Positions 19,523-28,663 are shown, counted from the first letter of the stretch. The stretch is DNA of 64,000 bases from Nocardiopsis ansamitocini (GCF_030268225.1 NZ_BSQG01000005.1:310001-374000); one strand, 5' to 3'. Numbers and translations: made by a program. The notes: generated by a model from the letters alone, not told the origin.

Positions 19523-20107
19523 ATGCCCCCTCGCAGTAGGGCCGATGACGCTCCACCTGTCTTCAAGCGGGCGGTCGCGAGCCTGCGCGCACAGGTGGTG
19601 CGGCACGAAATCGCGCTGGAGAACATTCCCGCACCGCAACGACTGGCAGCGCACTCGGTGGCGATGTCGGCGAGCGTGCACGCCGGTGGTGAGGAGGACG
19701 CGGCCTTTGGGCGGCTGATCGTCCTGTACGACCCCGAGGGTGTGCGCGACTGGCCCGGCCCGTTCAGGGTCGTGGCCTATGTGAGCGCGGAGCTGGAGCC
19801 GGACATGTCGGCCGATCCCTTGCTGGGGCAGGTCGCGTGGACCTGGTTGACCGATGCCCTGCGCACGAAGTCCGCCGGGCACCACACGCTGAGCGGCACC
19901 GTGACCCGGGCGACCACCGAGGGGTTCGGCCGCAAGGCCGACCAGCCGACGACGACCGAACTGGAGATGCGCGCCTCGTGGACGCCCACCGAGGAGGACG
20001 ACCTCTCCGGGCACATGGCCGCGTGGCTGGATCTGCTGTCCACGGCTGCCGGCCTGCCGCCGGTGGATGTCGCCGACATCTCTCGACGAAGCCGCCAGGA
20101 GTCCTGA
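19523..20107 (+). CDS. DUF3000 family protein
   Basis: A 194-aa soluble protein of the actinobacteria-specific DUF3000 family; no biochemical function is known to me. Typical segments are RAQVVRHEIALENIPAPQRLA, AFGRLIVLYDPEGVRDWPGP, YVSAELEPDMSADPLL and a run ending in ELEMRASWTPTEEDD. ATG 19523 matches where the family begins; a GTG at 19484 would add 13 residues. In other actinomycetes the gene likewise sits between hemE and the RNase D gene. No signal peptide or membrane helix is visible. Confidence 0.85.
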   Translation: MPPRSRADDAPPVFKRAVASLRAQVVRHEIALENIPAPQRLAAHSVAMSASVHAGGEEDAAFGRLIVLYDPEGVRDWPGPFRVVAYVSAELEPDMSADPLLGQVAWTWLTDALRTKSAGHHTLSGTVTRATTEGFGRKADQPTTTELEMRASWTPTEEDDLSGHMAAWLDLLSTAAGLPPVDVADISRRSRQES

Positions 20108-20200
20108 AATACCGCCCACCAGTAGATCGAGGCGTTCTTTGCCGTCTTTAGCCCCGGTGCCGGGCACCAGGGTGGGAGCGAAACCACATACCTTAGTTAT

Positions 20201-21469
20201 GTGGCGAACGTGCTGAACTCAAAGACAGGCGACCCTGACCCCAGTGCCTCGAACGGGCAGGAGGCCGAAGAGGCTCCCTTGCTGAGCGAACCCAGCGAGG
20301 GGCTGCCGCCTGTCGTCTCCGACGCCGAAGGTCTGGCCGGCGTGGTCGCGGCATTCGCCAAAGGGACCGGGCCGGTCGCGGTGGACGCCGAACGCGCCTC
20401 GGGTTACCGCTACGGCCAGCGCGCCTACCTGGTCCAGCTGCGCCGTATGGGGTCGGGGTCCGCACTGATCGACCCCATCGCCTGCCCCGACCTCGCACCG
20501 CTGAGCGAGGCTCTCTCCGGTGCGGAGATGGTCCTGCACGCCGCGCACCAGGACCTGCCGTGCCTGACCGAGGTGAACCTGCGCCCGGACGTCCTGTTCG
20601 ACACCGAGCTCGCCGGTCGGCTGCTGGGCTACCAGCGGGTCGGTCTGGGAGCGATGGTGGAGCGCGTCCTGGGACTGCGGCTGGCCAAGGAGCACTCCGC
20701 CGTGGACTGGTCGATCCGGCCGCTTCCCGAGGACTGGCTGCGATACGCGGCACTGGACGTGGAGATCCTGGTCGAGTTGCGCAACGCGATGGAGGCCGAG
20801 CTCGCCGAGGCCGGCAAGCTCGAATGGGCGCGCGAGGAGTTCGCGGCGTCACTGGCGGCACCGCCCAAGGAACCCCGTCCCGATCCATGGCGGCGCACGT
20901 CGGGCATCCACAAGGTACGCAACCAGCGGGCTCTGGGAATCGTCCGGGAGCTGTGGCTGGAGCGCGACCGAATCGCCCAGGAACGCGACATCTCCCCCGG
21001 CCGGGTCCTCCAGGATGCGGCCATGGTGGAGGCCGCGCTGGCGATGCCACGGACCTCGGCGGAGCTGGTGGAGATCAAGGCGTTCAGTATCCGGCTCGCC
21101 CGGCGCTATGTGCCGGTGTGGGTGAAGGCGATCAACCGGGCCCGCGACATGCGCACCGTGGAGCTTCCGCAGCCCAGCGCCCCCGGGGACGGCCCGCCGC
21201 CCACAAACCGGTGGGCCGATCGCGATCCCGCGGCTGCCCGCCGGCTGGAGGCAGCGCGCTCGGCGGTAAGCGGTATCGCCGAACGGGTGCGGATGCCGAC
21301 GGAGAACCTGCTTCAGCCGGACGCGGTCCGACGCCTGGCCTGGGCCCCTCCGCGCCCGGTGAACGCCGAGACCGTCAAAACGCGTCTGCGCGAGCACAAC
21401 GCCCGGGAATGGCAGATCGAGCTGACCAGCGAGGGGCTGGCGTCAGCACTGCGCGAGGCCGCCTCCTAG
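20201..21469 (+). CDS. rnd: ribonuclease D
   Basis: A 3'-5' exoribonuclease of the DEDDy family for tRNA and stable RNA trimming. The exonuclease domain (about 35-215) shows Exo I in VAVDAERASGYRYGQRA (Asp and Glu), Exo II in LHAAHQDLPCL and Exo III in RYAALDVEIL (Tyr and Asp). An HRDC domain follows near residues 240-320 (QRALGIVRELWLERDRIAQE), then a C-terminal nucleic-acid-binding region. GTG 20201 has no Shine-Dalgarno; TACCTT at 20189-20194 ends six bases before it, suggesting a leaderless message. A hairpin terminator follows 13 bases after the stop. Confidence 0.92.
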   Translation: MANVLNSKTGDPDPSASNGQEAEEAPLLSEPSEGLPPVVSDAEGLAGVVAAFAKGTGPVAVDAERASGYRYGQRAYLVQLRRMGSGSALIDPIACPDLAPLSEALSGAEMVLHAAHQDLPCLTEVNLRPDVLFDTELAGRLLGYQRVGLGAMVERVLGLRLAKEHSAVDWSIRPLPEDWLRYAALDVEILVELRNAMEAELAEAGKLEWAREEFAASLAAPPKEPRPDPWRRTSGIHKVRNQRALGIVRELWLERDRIAQERDISPGRVLQDAAMVEAALAMPRTSAELVEIKAFSIRLARRYVPVWVKAINRARDMRTVELPQPSAPGDGPPPTNRWADRDPAAARRLEAARSAVSGIAERVRMPTENLLQPDAVRRLAWAPPRPVNAETVKTRLREHNAREWQIELTSEGLASALREAAS

Positions 21470-21481
21470 ACTCCGTGGTAA

Positions 21482-21521
21482 CGGTCGAACCCCCAGCTGA
21501 AACGGCATGGGGGTTCGACCG
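21482..21521 (+). terminator. terminator of rnd
   Basis: GGTCGAACCCCC (21483-21494) pairs with GGGGGTTCGACC (21509-21520), plus one flanking C-G pair: a perfect 13-bp stem with a 14-base loop. Confidence 0.8.
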
Positions 21522-21714
21522 GCGCGCTGGGCTGCGCGTACCGTAGATCACTTCGCGAAGCGGTCTTTTCCCTCTTGCATAGCCGCCGCAAAAAACCGAC
21601 ACTTGACGCGAGCGCGGCTAAACCTTTTCTTCAGAGAAGGTGATGCGTCTCACTCTGGCCACTCCCACCCACTCGGTACCTCATGCCGCTTTGGGTCGTT
21701 TATGTTATGGAATC

Positions 21715-22644
21715 GTGTTGACCTTGACGCGAAACGGCGACGTCCGCCTGGCGCTGAGCCGGCGCACGGTGGATGCTCTGACGGCCGCCTGGCAATCCGT
21801 GCTTCGAACGATCGGTTTCTCCGCGCCGGAGCCGACGACCTTCGGCGACAGCACCGGGGTGACCCCTGCGGAACGAGCAGCTCGCCTGGAGCTGGCCCTG
21901 GATTCGGCTGTGCAGACCCTGGGCACGCACCATCCACGTACCATCGCCGCCCGCAACAACCTGGCCAGCAAGTACGCCGAGATCGGTCGCCGTACGGCCG
22001 CCATCGCCCAGTTCGAGCAGGCGGTGGAGGACGCTCTGGCAACGCTGGGCGAGGAGCACCCCGAAACAGAGGTCATCCGGGAGAACCTGGCCCTGTGCTA
22101 TGAGGACGCCGCACGTCCGAGCGAGGCGGCAGGACAGTGGGAGAGCCTGGTCCAACAGCGCAACGAGCGCATGGGGTCGCACGCCGCCGAGACGGTGTCG
22201 GCCCGGGCGAGTCTGGCTTCGGCCTACCGCAAGAGCGGTCTCTACGACGCGGCCATCGCCCACTTCGAGCTCGCCATCGGCGATTCCCGCGGGGTGGCCT
22301 CCGACGAACTGGAGGGTATGCGGATCGGTTTGGCGTTGGCGCTGAAGGCGATCGGGCGGCTGGAAGAGACCTGTGGACAGTTCCGGATGGTGTTGGCCCA
22401 GCGCCGCCGACGCCTGGGTGCCCGGCACCACTTGACGCTGAGCGTGCACCACCAACTGGGGCGGGCCTACGTGGCGGCGGGCCGCGAGCCGGAGGCGCTG
22501 CGCACCTTGCGCCAGACCTACCGCGACTGCCTCGCTGCGGCCGGCGACCACGAGGTCCGGCTGCTCACCATGCGGGTACGCCGCGACCTCGCAGGGGTCT
22601 ACCGCACGGCGGGCCTGCACCGCGAGGCCGCCGCACTGTTCTAG
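21715..22644 (+). CDS. tetratricopeptide-repeat protein
   Basis: A 309-aa protein built mainly of TPR_10/TPR_12-type helical repeats from about residue 65. Repeats are visible as HHPRTIAARNNLASKYAEIG, EHPETEVIRENLALCYEDAA, ETVSARASLASAYRKSGLYD and HHLTLSVHHQLGRAYVAAGR. This is the repeat type often attached to NB-ARC or signalling ATPases, but no ATPase is present here. It probably binds a partner protein. GTG 21715 is chosen because TATGTT (21701-21706) lies eight bases before it, as in a leaderless message; an ATG at 21643 would place that promoter inside the gene. A terminator follows immediately. Function unknown. Confidence 0.75.
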   Translation: MLTLTRNGDVRLALSRRTVDALTAAWQSVLRTIGFSAPEPTTFGDSTGVTPAERAARLELALDSAVQTLGTHHPRTIAARNNLASKYAEIGRRTAAIAQFEQAVEDALATLGEEHPETEVIRENLALCYEDAARPSEAAGQWESLVQQRNERMGSHAAETVSARASLASAYRKSGLYDAAIAHFELAIGDSRGVASDELEGMRIGLALALKAIGRLEETCGQFRMVLAQRRRRLGARHHLTLSVHHQLGRAYVAAGREPEALRTLRQTYRDCLAAAGDHEVRLLTMRVRRDLAGVYRTAGLHREAAALF

Positions 22645-22647
22645 CGA

Positions 22648-22680
22648 CGTCGGGGGGAGCCGCCCCTGCTCCCCCCGACG
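22648..22680 (+). terminator. terminator after the TPR gene
   Basis: CGTCGGGGGGAG (22648-22659) pairs perfectly with CTCCCCCCGACG (22669-22680); 12-bp stem, 9-base loop, starting 4 bases after the stop. Confidence 0.8.
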
Positions 22681-22823
22681 GTTTCGCCGCGTCCACCGCG
22701 GATCGAGCAGCACGGTCGTCGACAAAGCGGTCCGGAACCCCCGGAAAACGGCGATCACGTTATTTCTTCGAGTTTTGTGGAACGTTACGCGTCAGTCGGA
22801 CAGGTGACGCGGAACGGAGTGCC

Positions 22824-23384
22824 GTGAAACTCGCACTGTTGTTGACGAGAAGTGGACAGATCGCCATCGGGCTGGCCCTGGGGTGGGTCCTCTGGGAATC
22901 GGGGCGTCCGTTCCTGGGGGTCGCACTGGCCCTGGCGGTGGCCGTGATCATCCCCGGGGTGACCTGGTGGCTGTTCGAACGACGGCCCCCGCCCCCCAGC
23001 GGAGCAGCCCTGGCCAAGGAGATCTCCCGGGACGAACTGCTCCTGGGGCATCACGAGGAACTTCTGGGGCAGGCCCACCCCGAGACACTGACCAGCCGTA
23101 ACAACCTGGCTTTCGACTACGTCCTGGCCGGGCGGCTCTCCGAAGCGATCAGGCACTACGAGGTCGCGCTGACCTTCGCCATCCACGTCCAGGGCCCGCA
23201 CCATCCCGAGACCCTGACCGTACGGCGCAACCTCGCCGACGCCTACCGGCGGGCGGATCGTCCCCTGGCGGCGGCCTGCCTGGATACGGGCCCCCGCACC
23301 GACCTGCGCGGGGGCCCGGAAAGGGAGGGGCCTCCTCAGGAGTCCGACGTGGCCAGGAGCTGCGAGGTCGCGAGGTCGCGGTAG
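22824..23384 (+). CDS. membrane-anchored TPR protein
   Basis: A 186-aa protein with two closely spaced hydrophobic helices at the N-terminus (about 9-55, SGQIAIGLALGWVLWESG then FLGVALALAVAVIIPGVTWW). Two TPR_10-type repeats follow (HPETLTSRNNLAFDYVLAGR and HHPETLTVRRNLADAYRRAD), closely like those of the preceding gene. GTG 22824 has GGAG a short distance upstream. The last 30 residues lose TPR character, run through a strong terminator hairpin at 23287-23318 and overlap the opposing ABC gene by 49 bases. The natural C-terminus may have been lost or frame-shifted. It is probably a membrane-tethered partner of the TPR protein upstream. Confidence 0.6.
   Translation: MKLALLLTRSGQIAIGLALGWVLWESGRPFLGVALALAVAVIIPGVTWWLFERRPPPPSGAALAKEISRDELLLGHHEELLGQAHPETLTSRNNLAFDYVLAGRLSEAIRHYEVALTFAIHVQGPHHPETLTVRRNLADAYRRADRPLAAACLDTGPRTDLRGGPEREGPPQESDVARSCEVARSR
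23287..23318. terminator. hairpin terminator between convergent genes
   Basis: CGGGCCCCCGC (23287-23297) pairs perfectly with GCGGGGGCCCG (23308-23318), loop 10 bases. It lies just past the end of the ABC gene and inside the last codons of the TPR reading frame. Confidence 0.75.
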
Positions 23385-25114
23385 AGGGCGTCAGCGGCGA
23401 TCAGCTCCTCGTGCGTGCCGGTGGCCCGCACCGCTCCGGCTTCCAGTACGACGATCCGGTCGGCGCGGGTCACCGTCGACAGTCGGTGGGCCACCACCAT
23501 GACACTGGTCTCGCGCGCCGCCTCCAGCATCACCTGGCGCAGCGCCTCCTCGTTGCCCGCGTCCAACTGCGAGGTGGCCTCGTCCATCAGCAGCAGGCGC
23601 GGGCGGCGCAGCAGCGCCCGTGCGATGGCAACGCGCTGGCGTTCTCCCCCCGACAGCGTTGTCCCGCGGTGCCCGATCCTGCTGTCGAGCCCTTCCGGGA
23701 GGCGCTGGACCAGCTCGGAGAGGCGGGCCAGGCGCACCACCCGCTCCACCTCGGCATCGTCCGCAGCGGGGGCGGCCAGCACCAGGTTCTCGCGCAGGGT
23801 TCCGTTTAGGACCGGGGCGTCCTGTTCGACGTAGCCGATCGCGGCACGCAGGTCGGCCAGCGGCCACTCCCCGACGTCCTTGCCGTCCAGGAGCACGGTT
23901 CCGGCCACCGGATCGTAGAAGCGCTCCAGCAGGGAGAAGACCGTGGTCTTGCCCGCCCCGGAGGGACCGACCAGGGCGGTCAACCCGGCGGCGCTGTCGA
24001 AGGTGACGCCGTGGTGGATCATCGGCAGGTCGGGGGCGTACCGGAAGGCGACGTCGACGAAGGAGACGGTGGCGGGCCGGGCCCCGGCGGTCGGCGCGGG
24101 GACACCGGTGCTCTCCGGCTCCATGTCGAGACGACCGACCTCGTCGATGCGGTGGATGGCGGCAAGGCCGCTCTGGATCTGCGTGGCGGCGCTGATCAGC
24201 GACGTGATCGGGCCCATCAGGTAGAACAGCAGCAGCAGGAAGGCGATCAGCGCGGAGATCTCCAGGTCCCCGGCCGCTACCCGCGCGCCGCCGATCCCCA
24301 GGACGGTCAGAAAGGCGATGTTGACGGAGAGCATGGACAGCGTTCCGGAGAAGGCGGTCCAGCCGGCGACCGTCACCCCTTTCTCCCAGGCGCGCTGGGC
24401 AGCGGCTTCGACCTTTGCCCCTTCGGCGTGTTCGGCGCCGCTGGCCTTGACGGTGCGGAAGGCACCGAAGAGCCGTTCGAGCAGTGCTCCCATCTCTCCC
24501 ACCGCGACCTGGCCGGCGATGGTGGCCTTGTTGATCCTGGGCAGCACGAACGCCATGACGAGGCCGACCAGGACGAGTACCCCGAAGGTGACGCCGAAGA
24601 GGGTGAGGTCCATGACGGCCATGAGCCCGACGCCGCCGAGCAGGAGGAGCCCACTGGTGAAGGCGTCGACGACGCTTCCGGTGGCGACCGAGCGCAGCAG
24701 GGTGCTGTCACTGGTGACACGCGAGATCAGGTCACCGGGTTTGAGGCGGTCCACTTCGGCGACCCGCAGCCGCAGAAGCCGCACGGCCAGTCCGCGGCGC
24801 GCGTCCAGGACGACGCTCTGGGCGACGCGTTCGAGGACGAACGCCCCGATGGCCCCGAGGGCGGCGCCGACCAGGATGAGCCCGCCGAGGACGAGCAAGG
24901 GGCGGGTGAGCGAGGTCCCTGCACCCAGAGCGTCGATGACCGTCTTGGCCACCAGCGGCTGGGCGAGCTCGGTGAGTCCGCCGAGAAAGGTCAGTGTTGC
25001 GCCGACGACGAGGATCCGCCAGTGCGGTCGGGCATAGTCCCACAACCGGCGCATCGAGGCTTTCGGGGCCTCTTGGAGGTCGGGGCCGGGTCTCTCGTGG
25101 TCCGTGGGTGGCAT
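23336..25114 (-). CDS. ABC exporter half-transporter (membrane plus ATPase domains)
   Basis: A 592-aa type I ABC exporter with six transmembrane helices (about 30-310) fused to a nucleotide-binding domain (about 350-585). ATPase motifs are Walker A GPSGAGKTT, Q-loop YVEQDAPV, signature LSGGERQRVA, Walker B RLLLMDEAT and switch AHRLS. It would act as a homodimer, exporting a hydrophobic drug, lipid or peptide; the substrate is unknown. ATG 25114 has AGGAG five bases upstream. It is divergent from fadA with a pair of matching inverted repeats in between, so expression is probably repressed by a MarR- or TetR-type regulator encoded elsewhere. Confidence 0.92.
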   Translation of the reverse strand: MPPTDHERPGPDLQEAPKASMRRLWDYARPHWRILVVGATLTFLGGLTELAQPLVAKTVIDALGAGTSLTRPLLVLGGLILVGAALGAIGAFVLERVAQSVVLDARRGLAVRLLRLRVAEVDRLKPGDLISRVTSDSTLLRSVATGSVVDAFTSGLLLLGGVGLMAVMDLTLFGVTFGVLVLVGLVMAFVLPRINKATIAGQVAVGEMGALLERLFGAFRTVKASGAEHAEGAKVEAAAQRAWEKGVTVAGWTAFSGTLSMLSVNIAFLTVLGIGGARVAAGDLEISALIAFLLLLFYLMGPITSLISAATQIQSGLAAIHRIDEVGRLDMEPESTGVPAPTAGARPATVSFVDVAFRYAPDLPMIHHGVTFDSAAGLTALVGPSGAGKTTVFSLLERFYDPVAGTVLLDGKDVGEWPLADLRAAIGYVEQDAPVLNGTLRENLVLAAPAADDAEVERVVRLARLSELVQRLPEGLDSRIGHRGTTLSGGERQRVAIARALLRRPRLLLMDEATSQLDAGNEEALRQVMLEAARETSVMVVAHRLSTVTRADRIVVLEAGAVRATGTHEELIAADALYRDLATSQLLATSDS

Positions 25115-25155
25115 GGGCTCCTCGTCTCGATGGGGATGTCCGACCCGGAAAAGCG

Positions 25156-25204
25156 GTCAACAAAAGTTGACACAGGCAATCATGGATCGTCAATTTTGAT
25201 TGAC
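25156..25204. promoter_or_regulatory. two matching 16-bp operators in the ABC exporter / fadA intergenic region
   Basis: GTCAAC-AAAA-GTTGAC (25156-25171) and GTCAAT-TTTG-ATTGAC (25189-25204) are both perfect dyads of the form GTCAAY-N4-RTTGAC, with centres 33 bp apart, about three helical turns. The first covers a perfect -35 TTGACA (25167-25172) pointing rightward; leftward TTGAC hexamers also occur. Two equal sites on one face of the helix suggest cooperative repressor binding. Confidence 0.7.
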
Positions 25205-25306
25205 GGATGCTCGACAGAAGCGAACCATTCCCCCCATCTTCACCATCTCGCCTGACATTCCAGCGACGGCTTCAAAACCCCCACCCCCAATGCTCGCGCC
25301 ACTAGT

Positions 25307-25318
25307 TACCGGCGAGTA
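25307..25318. promoter_or_regulatory. possible TetR-type element ahead of fadA
   Basis: TACCGGCGAGTA is an imperfect dyad (TAC/GTA ends, mixed centre) 50 bases before the fadA start. Dyads of this look precede fatty-acid catabolism genes in some actinobacteria, controlled by TetR-family regulators; that comparison is from memory. Confidence 0.3.
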
Positions 25319-25367
25319 GCATATGGACATCACGTCCACCCACCCGCTTGAGAAGAGAGGGGCAATC

Positions 25368-26573
25368 GTGCCGCGAACTGCCCGCGATGTCGTTTTTGTC
25401 GACGGGGTGCGCACTCCGTTCGGCAAGGCCGGCAAGGGCCTCTACGCCGAGACCCGTGCCGACGACCTGATCGTCCGGGTCATCCGGGAACTGCTGCGCC
25501 GTAATCCGGGGCTGCCCCCGGAGCGCGTCGACGAGGTCGCCATTGCCGCCACCACCCAGATCGGCGACCAGGGCCTCACCATCGGCCGCAGTGCCGCCCT
25601 CCTGGCCGGATTGCCGCGCAGCGTCCCCGGCTACGCCATCGACCGGATGTGCGCCGGCGCGATGACCGCGGTGACCACCAGCGGCGCCGGGATCTCCTTC
25701 GGTGCCTATGACGTCGTCATCGCCGGCGGCGTCGAGCACATGGGCCGCCACCCCATGGGCGAAGGCGTCGACCCCAACCCCCGGTTCCTCTCCGAGAAAC
25801 TGGTGGACGTATCCGCCCTGGTCATGGGCAACACCGCCGAAAACCTCCACGACCGCTTCCCCGGCATCACCAAGGAGCGCGCCGACGCTTACGCGGTGCG
25901 CAGCCAGGAGAAGGTCGCCAAGGCTTACGCCGACGGCAAGATCCAGCGCGACCTGGTGGAGATGCTGGTCCGTTCGGCCGAACAGGGGTACGGCCTGGCC
26001 ACCGCGGACGAGCCGCCGCGCCCGGGGACGACCATGGAGGGTCTGGCCTCGCTCAAGACCCCGTTCCGCTCACACGGCAACGTGACACCGGGCAACGCCG
26101 CGGGGCTCAACGACGGCGCGACCGGGGCGATCCTGGCCGCCGAGGACGTCGCCGCGGAACTGGGCCTGAGCGGACGCATGCGCCTGGTGGACTTCTCCTT
26201 CGCCGGCGTCGAGCCCGAGGTCATGGGGGTCGGCCCCGTCCCGGCGACCGAGCGGCTGCTGGAACGCAACGGCCTGGGCATCGACGACATCGGCCTGATC
26301 GAGATCAACGAGGCGTTCGCGGTCCAGGTGCTGGCGTTCCTGGAGCACTTCGGTATCGCCGACGACGACTCCCGCGTCAACCCGTGGGGGGGCGCGATCG
26401 CCCTGGGCCACCCGCTGGCCTCCTCCGGCGTACGGCTGATGACGCAGCTCTCGCGCCTCTTCGGCGAGCGTACCGACGTCCGCTACGGCCTGACCACGAT
26501 GTGCGTGGGGCTGGGTATGGGCGGCACCGTGCTGTGGGAGAACACCAACTGGGACGGGAAGGACACCAAGTGA
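25368..26573 (+). CDS. fadA: acetyl-CoA C-acyltransferase (3-ketoacyl-CoA thiolase)
   Basis: Cleaves 3-ketoacyl-CoA with CoA in the last step of beta-oxidation. The 401-aa thiolase shows the acyl-binding Cys95 in IDRMCAGAMT, NEAFAVQ, His348 in GGAIALGHPLASSG and the second catalytic Cys379 in TTMCVGLGMGG. GTG 25368 is chosen for GAGAGG seven bases upstream and because the family starts at RDVVFVDGVRTPFGK; an ATG at 25323 would add 15 unrelated residues. Its stop overlaps the fadB GTG by 4 bases, so the two subunits of the multienzyme complex are coupled. Confidence 0.95.
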   Translation: MPRTARDVVFVDGVRTPFGKAGKGLYAETRADDLIVRVIRELLRRNPGLPPERVDEVAIAATTQIGDQGLTIGRSAALLAGLPRSVPGYAIDRMCAGAMTAVTTSGAGISFGAYDVVIAGGVEHMGRHPMGEGVDPNPRFLSEKLVDVSALVMGNTAENLHDRFPGITKERADAYAVRSQEKVAKAYADGKIQRDLVEMLVRSAEQGYGLATADEPPRPGTTMEGLASLKTPFRSHGNVTPGNAAGLNDGATGAILAAEDVAAELGLSGRMRLVDFSFAGVEPEVMGVGPVPATERLLERNGLGIDDIGLIEINEAFAVQVLAFLEHFGIADDDSRVNPWGGAIALGHPLASSGVRLMTQLSRLFGERTDVRYGLTTMCVGLGMGGTVLWENTNWDGKDTK

Positions 26574-28663
26574 GCGGTCCCCTCGAGGAAGCACAGGACC
26601 TGTTCGGCGACGAGGTCGTCACACGCGCGCTCTCCCGCGACGTCGAACTCCCCTACGGTGCCGGCACTGCCGTACTGATCACCCTGGACAACGGGCACGA
26701 CCACACCAAGCCCAACACGTTCGGCCCCGGCGGTCTCCTGAGCCTGGGTGCGGCGATCGACGCCGCCGCGGCGCGCACCGACGTCGTCGCGGTGGCCCTG
26801 ACCGGAAAGCCGTTCATCTTCGCGGTGGGCGCCGACCTCAACGGCGTGCCCAGGATCCGGACCCGCGAACAGGCCCACGCCATCGGCAGGCTCGGCCACG
26901 ACGTCTTCCGCAAACTCGGCGAGATCTCGGTGCCGACCTTCGCGTTCGTCAACGGCGCGGCCATGGGCGGCGGCCTGGAGGTCGCACTGCACTGCCGCTA
27001 CCGCACCGTCTCCTCGGGCGTACCGGCGATCGCGCTGCCCGAGACCTTCCTCGGCTTGGTTCCCGGCTGGGGCGGCACCTACCTGCTTCCCAACCTGATC
27101 GGCGCCGAGCAGGCCCTCAAACTGATCATCGACAACCCGCTCGCCCAGAACCGGACGATCAAGGGCCCGAAGGCGTTCGACATGGGCATCGCCGACGCGA
27201 TGTTCGAGCCCGCCGACTTCGTCGAGGAATCTCTGCGCTGGGCGGCACGCGTGGTCAACGGCGACGTCACCGTCGAGCGCGCCGGCGTGGACAAGGGCGA
27301 GGCCTGGGACCAGGCGGTGGCCAACACCGGCTGGGTCGTGGAGGGCAAGCTGCACGGTGCGGCCCCCGCTCCGGTGCGCGCGCTGGACCTGGTGGCCAAG
27401 GCCAAGGACCGCACCCGTGACGAGGGCTTCGCCGCCGAGGACGAGGCCCTGGCCGACCTGATCATGAGTGACGAGCTCACGGCCGGCCTGTACGCCTTCG
27501 ACCTCGTCCAGAAGAGGGCCCGCCGCCCCGCCGGTGCGCCGGACAAGTCGCTGGCACGCAAGGTCACCAAGGTCGGCGTGGTGGGCGCCGGTCTGATGGC
27601 CGGTCAGTTCGCGCTGCTGTTCGCGCGCCGACTCGGGGTGCCCGTGGTCATGACCGACCTGGACCAGGAACGTCTGGACCGGGGCGTGGGCTACGTGCAC
27701 GGCGAGGTCGACACGCTCCTGGCCAAGGGCCGGGTCTCCACGGACAAGGCCAACCGGCTCAAGAGCCTGGTCACCGGTTCGCTGTCCTACGAGGCGTTCT
27801 CCGACGCCGACTTCGTGATCGAGGCGGTCTTCGAGGAGATGGCGGTCAAGAAGACCGTCTTCGCCAAGGTCGAGGAGCACGTGTCGGCCGAGGCCGTTCT
27901 GGCGACCAACACCTCCTCGCTGTCGCTGTCGGAAATGGGCGCAGACCTCAAGCACCCCGAGCGCCTGGTCGGCTTCCACTTCTTCAATCCCGTGGCGGTG
28001 ATGCCGCTGCTGGAGGTCATCCGCGGCGACGCCACCGACGAGGCCACACTGGCCACGGCGTTCGTGACCGCAAAGGGCCTGAAGAAGTCGGCGGTGCTGG
28101 TCAAGGACGCTCCCGCGTTCGTGGTCAACCGACTGCTGACGGTCTTCATGGGCGAGGTCATGGCGGCGATCGAGGAGGGCACCGAGCCCGAGGTCGCCGA
28201 CCGCGCGGTGGCACCGCTCGGACTGCCGATGTCGCCGCTGCTGCTGCTCCAGCTGGTCGGGCCGGCGGTGGGCCTGCACGTGGCCCAGACCCTGCAGGCC
28301 GCCTTCCCTGACCGGTTCGCGGTCTCGGCCCAGTTCGAGGAACTGGTGGCCACGGGCAAGAAGAACATCTTCGCCCCGGACTTCACCATCGACCCGGAGG
28401 TGCGTGCGCTGCTCACCGGTGGTGACCGCCCCTCCGGCGAGGCCGAGATCCTCGAACGCGTCCTGGTGGCGCTGACCCGGGAGATCAGGCTGATGCTGGA
28501 CGAAGGCGTGGTGGCCGAGCCCGCCGACATCGACCTGTGCCTGATCACGGGTGGGGGCTGGCCCTTCCACCTGGGTGGGATCACGCCCTACCTGGACCGC
28601 TCCGGAATCTCGGAGAAGGTCAACGGGCGCCTGTTCCACCCCGACGGCCTGAAGGCGGTCTAG
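26570..28663 (+). CDS. fadB: 3-hydroxyacyl-CoA dehydrogenase / enoyl-CoA hydratase
   Basis: Bifunctional 697-aa beta-oxidation enzyme. The crotonase half (about 1-300) has the oxyanion-hole segment FAVGADLNGV and the two catalytic glutamates in GAAMGGGLEVAL and LPETFLGLVPGWGG. The dehydrogenase half starts near residue 333 with the NAD fold VGVVGAGLMAG, then NTSSLSLSEM and the catalytic histidine region GFHFFNPVAVMPLLEVI, and two helical C-terminal domains (DAPAFVVNRLL). GTG 26570 overlaps the fadA stop. With FadA it forms the trifunctional alpha2-beta2 complex. A long hairpin terminator follows. Confidence 0.95.
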   Translation: MSGPLEEAQDLFGDEVVTRALSRDVELPYGAGTAVLITLDNGHDHTKPNTFGPGGLLSLGAAIDAAAARTDVVAVALTGKPFIFAVGADLNGVPRIRTREQAHAIGRLGHDVFRKLGEISVPTFAFVNGAAMGGGLEVALHCRYRTVSSGVPAIALPETFLGLVPGWGGTYLLPNLIGAEQALKLIIDNPLAQNRTIKGPKAFDMGIADAMFEPADFVEESLRWAARVVNGDVTVERAGVDKGEAWDQAVANTGWVVEGKLHGAAPAPVRALDLVAKAKDRTRDEGFAAEDEALADLIMSDELTAGLYAFDLVQKRARRPAGAPDKSLARKVTKVGVVGAGLMAGQFALLFARRLGVPVVMTDLDQERLDRGVGYVHGEVDTLLAKGRVSTDKANRLKSLVTGSLSYEAFSDADFVIEAVFEEMAVKKTVFAKVEEHVSAEAVLATNTSSLSLSEMGADLKHPERLVGFHFFNPVAVMPLLEVIRGDATDEATLATAFVTAKGLKKSAVLVKDAPAFVVNRLLTVFMGEVMAAIEEGTEPEVADRAVAPLGLPMSPLLLLQLVGPAVGLHVAQTLQAAFPDRFAVSAQFEELVATGKKNIFAPDFTIDPEVRALLTGGDRPSGEAEILERVLVALTREIRLMLDEGVVAEPADIDLCLITGGGWPFHLGGITPYLDRSGISEKVNGRLFHPDGLKAV

